64,000 bases of DNA, from positions 2,153,659 through 2,217,658 of the forward strand of contig NC_030856.1 in the NCBI RefSeq assembly GCF_000208745.1, read 5' to 3'. This DNA comes from Theobroma cacao (taxonomy: Eukaryota; Streptophyta; Magnoliopsida; Malvales; Malvaceae). How positions within the stretch are numbered: the first letter of the stretch is position 1; each line of letters opens with the position of its first letter. This document shows, piece after piece, positions 59,368 through 64,000 of the stretch. The notes under the pieces are model-generated. The model made no database searches. It had not been told where the DNA came from and worked only from the letters and a program-made list of their open reading frames with translations. The translations under genes were made by a program, and so were the position numbers.

Positions 59368-60772
59368 TAGCACGTTTGGGACAAGGAATAGCTCTATTCC
59401 CAAGGGAATAGCTTACCTCCATTTGGTATAGCAATATCACAAAGAATAGCTATTACCTAGTAATAGCTATTCTCTCAAAAGGGGTAAAACTCATGCATAG
59501 CTAAACCCGAGCTCCCCCATGGTTTTTGCTATTCCGTGACTGAGGGAATAACTCTGAATTATGATAAGACTAAAACACCCCTTATCACTTAAAAATATTA
59601 CAACCTTAGACCTATATATATATTTTTTCTTCTCATTTTCCCTTCTTCTTTCTCTCTCTTCTCATGTTCTTTCCTCTCTCATTCTCTCTCTAAGTGGCAC
59701 CAACGTTGGAGATGATGTTGCGACGGCGACAACGGTGGCGGAAACGACGGCGACGGCGACGACGATGGAAGCTGCTGCGACGGAGGTTTTATGACCGAAT
59801 ATGGTCGGACAAGATTCAAACGGAGATTCAACCAGATCTGGCACTCAACAGCTAGATCTGGTGCTTCCCGACCAGATCCCACGATTGGATCTGGCACTCC
59901 ACGACCAGATCCAGCCGCGGGGAAGCGCCGATCTGGCACTATAATGGCTAGATCCGGCCACATGGTGCTCCAGATTGGTGTTTTGTTACACCGATCGCCT
60001 TTCCAGCGACCAGCTCATGAAAAAAAAAAAAGAAGAAGAGAAAAAATAGAATAAAAAGAATAAATTATTTATAAAATTTAAAATATTAATATTTTATATA
60101 AAATTTAAATATTATTAATAGTAATATGATTAAAATATTAAATATTAATATTTTAAACTATTAATGTTTTATTTATTAAATTATTAATTTATTAACTTTT
60201 TAATGAATATAAAAAATAAAAATTATTAATATTTTAATCATAATAATATTAAATTATAAATAAAATATTATTAATTAAAATATTAGTAATTAAATTATAT
60301 TAAAATATTGATATTTAAATTATAAATTATTAATNATTAATTAATTATTATTTATTAAATTTTTAATGAATATAAAAATAAAATTATTAATATTTAATCA
60401 TAATATATTAAATTATAAATAAAATATTATTAATTAAAATATTAGTAATTAAATTATATTAAAATATTGATATTTAAATTATAATAATTAATATTTTAAT
60501 TTAATTATAAATTATTAATATTTAAAAAATAAAAATAAAAAATAATATATATATAAAATATATTTTTGTCTTTTTATTTTCTATTACTTTCTTATTCCAA
60601 AATTATTGTTACCAACCAAACACTATAATAAGTCATAATAATTATTTTTACTCTATTTTATTCATCATACCAAACTACGTAATACTTATTCTATTATATT
60701 CCCACCTCATTCTATTCCCACGTAATAACTATTCTATTCTATTTCTGTCTATTCCGCGAATCAAACGTGCCC
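59368..60772. mobile_element. Non-autonomous PIF/Harbinger-like element with GC-rich insert
   Basis: Ends are inverted: left TAGCACGTTTGGGACAAGGA, right (reverse complement) GGGCACGTTTGATTCGCGGA. Both are followed inwards by GGAATAG and by repeated AATAGCTATTC/AATAACTATTC words. Flanking TTA at 59365-59367 and 60773-60775 is a 3-bp duplication, as in PIF/Harbinger elements. The 1,405-bp body has no transposase. It holds a GC-rich part (59700-60000, with GCGACGGCGAC repeats and clustered AGATCTGG words) and a very AT-rich part (60040-60560). ORFs in the GC-rich part are low-complexity (Ala/Thr or Arg/Pro rich). One undetermined base lies near 60335. Confidence 0.65.
60201..60485. repeat. Tandem duplication of about 158 bp in AT-rich DNA
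   Basis: The segment from about 60201 (AATGAATATAAAAAATAAAA) to 60330 is repeated from about 60366 to 60485 with small indels, inside the Harbinger-like element. Confidence 0.75.
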
Positions 60773-60775
60773 TTA

Positions 60776-62040
60776 GTAGCATAAGAACTCAAGCATTGGC
60801 AGTAAGAGTGTAGCGAATTTAGCTTCAAATATTTTTTTTTATTTTCTCATTAATTAAGAAGATAAAGATTGCAAATATTTTCACAACTTTTGCCAGTAGG
60901 ACACGGCATCATTGATATGTACAAATATGAATAAGTGATGCACTTTTGAATAATTGCTGTGGTCCCTCTATTATTGTCCTTCATTTTTTTGTCATTTTGC
61001 AATCATTTTTCTATTAAGGTATATTTATTTCTGACCTACATGCTTGGTCGGTTTCATGACGTTCATCTTTGCCTTATGGAACTAGCCTCACCTTTTCTAT
61101 CCTTTCTTCTTTGAAATTTTAACCTTTTTTATGTTCTGGACATATATTAACACCAGCTTCCTGAAACCTACCTAATTTGGAGTCTACTTTCCCTCGGAGT
61201 TAAAGAAACTCTAGAACAAAAAGATTAGTGTTTACTGGAGTATTGCTCCATTTTCTTCTTATTTTCAAGACTCTGTTACAAAGAAATGAACGAGGATGAA
61301 TAGAACAGAACACTTTCAATTTTCATATTCAAACTCTGTACAATTAATGGAACAAAGTTAAAATATGCGTTTTGTTTAAGACAGAGAAGAATAAAAGCCG
61401 AAATCAAATAAAGTCTTTGAGGTAGTGTAGCTCGCAGATGTGGAGACGATACAAGAAGATGATTCAATAGAAACCGTATGACGACAAAGTAATAAGAGTA
61501 GGTATGGGAAATTTGGAACACTAATACTCAAATTACAAACAATGGAAAACTAGGTGATTATTAATAAGACTAGGTATAGGAAAATTGGAAAAATATTGGC
61601 AACGAGGGTCAAAGTCGTCCCATCCTCCCATGTGAGTTTCCCCACCAATTAATAAACAAAATTATGATTTCTCTTTTCTTTGATAATGCAGCTACAATAA
61701 TAAGAGTAGGTATGGGATAATATTTGAATTAGGAACAATGGAAATGTATTGGCAACTTGGCTGAAAGTCATCCCATATACTCCCATGTGAGTTTCCCTCT
61801 TATCAATAAACAAATATGATTCTCTTTTCTTTGATAATCCTAACGAAACCTTATGTATAAACAATTTATATTTAATCTGAAAATTTCATAATCGAATTTA
61901 AAAATACAAAGCGTACCTAATTTCTTATTCATGGTTTGACAGCAAAAATGGTATTGATCAGATTAACTGCTAGTACTTTTTTTAAAAGAAGATTAATTGC
62001 TGGTACTTAGTGCACTAAGACGTTCCTTTCATTTTTTTTT
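60776..62040. other. Intergenic repeats, no gene
   Basis: Holds a GATGTGATCCCTC-family fragment (60945-61060), a piece shared with 2900 and 39800 (ATTCAAACTCTGTACAATTAATGGAACAAA, 61325-61355), and a local tandem duplication at about 61485-61845 in which AATAAGAGTAGGTATGGGA and CATCCTCCCATGTGAGTTTCC-type phrases recur. The minus ORFs here are not conserved. Confidence 0.55.
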
Positions 62041-62049
62041 TATGATTAT

Positions 62050-64000
62050 CTTCTCTGCATCTTCACATTTTTGCAGCTTGTGATTATAATCCATTGGTGT
62101 AGCAACAGGTTTAGCTCTCAATAATCTGTGTTCCTCCAGCAATTTTAATGTATATTTTCTCTTACATACAGAGATTCCTCCAGAGGATCTGGCTATCTCC
62201 AACCCCAAGAAGTACTTTACTGTACCAAGGTCTTTTAATTTGAACTATGTGCTCAAAAATTCCTTGACATTGTTTGCTGCTTCGATTGATGTGCTTTCAA
62301 TCAAAATATCATCCACATACAACAACAAAGCAATAAATTCTCCCTTTTTTGTCTGCATAGTGAATAACGAATAATCTACAATTGACTGCTTGGATCCATA
62401 TTACTGAATAGAGGCAGTAAACTTGGCATTCCACTGTCTGAAAGCCTGTTTAAGTCCATAAAGTGATTTGTTTAACTTGCATACTAGTTTGTCTCTGTAG
62501 GATACTCCCCCTTAGTGGTATACCCTTCTAGTAACTCCATATATATAGTTTCTTGTAGATCCCTATGTAGAAAAGCATTGTTCACATCTATTTGTGAAAG
62601 TGTCCAATTAAATGCTGCTGCCAATGCAAAGAACAGTACTCTGACTGTGGTTTGCTTTGCCACTGGACTAAATGTCTTCTGGTAATCAAAACCAAGTACT
62701 TGATTATAGCCTTTTGGCCACTAACCTCGCCTTGTAACTTTCAACCTGTCCATTAGCATTAAGTTTCACTTTGTAAACCCATCTGCAGCCTATTACATGT
62801 GCATTAGAAAGTTTAGGTACTAAACTCCATGTAACATTATCTTCCATAGCTTTCAGTTCAAGAGTAATTGCCTTTTTCCAATGTGAATGATTAATGGCCT
62901 CATAGTAAGACTTTGGTTCTTGTATTTGTGAAACTGAAATGGTAAAATTTTTATGAGCAAGTGATAGGTATTGAGATGACAATGCATTGAAATAGGATGG
63001 GTAGTAACCGTATATGTCATAAAGGGCAAGTCTGTATGATATGCATCAAGGTATTTGGGGACTTGTTTGATTCTGGTACTCTTTCTAACAAGTAAGTTGG
63101 TCAATGCTTCTGCCAATTCAATGTTGTTTTGGTGATAGTTACTACTTTAACAGTCTGCACACTGTCGGCTACAGTAGTCATGCTGAGAGTGTTGGGTGAA
63201 TTTAATGACAAATCATTAGAATTTTGAGTTTGTAAAGGTGAAATAAGTTCAGGAAAACTTGACTCGGCTGATGTGTTGTCAAGAAAGAAAAACTAGGTTG
63301 ATAAGAGTCAGAAATGTCTATGTGACTGGCATGCACATCAGGTGTTTGACAGAATGTAGATGACTGTGCATTTTGCTTAGAACATTGAAATGGGAATACT
63401 TTCTCAAAAAAAAAAGACTTTTCTAGATATAAGAACCTTGCATCAAGATCATATACCTTATAACCTTTAACATTGCTTTAATAACCTAATAATACACATT
63501 TACTTGCCCTCTTATCTAATTTCTTTCTGTTATGTGGGAGTGTAGACACAAAACACAATGATCCAAACACTTTGAAATGCTTATAGGTAGGTGGTTTGTT
63601 GTACAGCATCTCATATGCGGACTTGTTTTTGAGAATTTTGGTTGGAATCTTGTTAATTATATGAACTACCGTTAGCACGGCATCACCTTAAAAATGAATT
63701 GGAAGACTGGATTGATGCATGAGAGCTCTTGCCACCTCCAAAATATGTTGGTGCTTCATTTCAACAACACCATTCTGTTGTGGTGTCTCTACTCGGGACA
63801 TTTGATGAGCAACTATTGTTTTTGGATAGAAATCACTAAGTTTAAATTCCTAACCATTGTCAAACCTTAAAAACTTGATTGATGAATTAAAATGCCTTTG
63901 TACATACTTATCAAAGGAAGGAATAATGGTTAAAACATCTGATTTGCTTCTCATCAAAAACACCCAAGTAAACCAACTGTAGTCATCTACCAAAGTGAGA
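62050..64000 (-). pseudogene. Ty1/copia pol remnant (integrase to reverse transcriptase), cut by right edge
   Basis: Minus strand, so it enters from the right edge. Integrase end: VETPQQNGVVEMKHQHILEV near 63770, then INKIPTKILKNKSAYEMLYN and FKVFGSLCF (63478-63678). Linker region, then the reverse transcriptase start (AMEDNVTWSLVPKLSNAHVI, GCRWVYKVKLNANGQVESYK, 62704-62900), [16 protein letters not shown] and the [11 protein letters not shown] catalytic block near 62590-62640. The YVDDIL catalytic motif region is near 62310 in a shifted frame, then the RNase H linker. Frameshifts at about 62690, 62480 and 62330 and several stops break it. The RNase H domain, 3' LTR and the element's left end are not seen. 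A dead element. Confidence 0.85.

Noticed and set aside
59561..60054. Ala/Thr-rich and Arg/Pro-rich ORFs
   Set aside because: They follow from GCGACG and AGATCTGG repeats inside the Harbinger-like element, and no domain is recognisable.

Overview
This is nuclear DNA from a flowering plant, most likely a eudicot. The evidence is AT-rich sequence with GT-AG introns, CC-NB-ARC-LRR resistance genes, and Ty1/copia, gypsy-type, LINE, MULE and Harbinger-like elements. The resistance genes resemble the RPS2/At4g27190-type CNL family, which is often expanded in Malvales. That taxonomic hint is inference only.

The backbone is a tandem cluster of three CNL paralogues, all on the minus strand. Gene 3 (58363-51858) looks intact: five exons in consistent phase, about 1,563 aa. 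Gene 1 (14795-8313) has the same five-exon structure but a shortened LRR exon 3 and a 1-bp frameshift in exon 4. Gene 2 (about 50836-42220) is a broken mosaic. Its coiled-coil start is replaced by LINE RNase H debris, it has several frameshifts and stops, and it carries an extra duplicated LRR block. Genes 1 and 2 share a decayed LINE ORF1-like (RRM) fragment inside intron 4 that gene 3 lacks, so they are sister copies. Blocks resembling the region upstream of the CNLs are scattered at about 1.1, 5.3, 16.7, 36.4 and 38.0 kb, which suggests a longer history of tandem duplication and loss.

Genes 1 and 2 are separated by a 15.6-kb Mutator-like element (18117-33751) with imperfect 110-bp terminal inverted repeats and a perfect 9-bp target duplication. 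It carries a decayed MURA-type transposase (plus strand) facing a decayed ULP1-like protease gene with a DUF1985 region (minus strand, the KAONASHI type). A 2,828-bp solo LTR with a 5-bp target duplication interrupts the transposase. Seven arrays of different tandem repeats all share a GCGTGTCA core. Two fold-back structures lie between the convergent genes, and one is built from ULP exon sequence behind a truncated copy of the ULP 5' end. That layout recalls the maize Mu killer silencing locus and is the most interesting feature of the window.

The flanks are retroelement remains. The left edge holds a minus-strand copia LTR, primer binding site and decayed gag. A LINE zf-RVT/RNase H fragment lies at 3.7-4.6 kb, and a captured first-exon fragment of an RBP45/47-like RNA-binding protein gene at 6.7-6.9 kb. 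An orphan copia LTR sits at 35.7-36.2 kb, a non-autonomous Harbinger-like element with a GC-rich insert at 59.4-60.8 kb, and a decayed minus-strand copia pol runs off the right edge.
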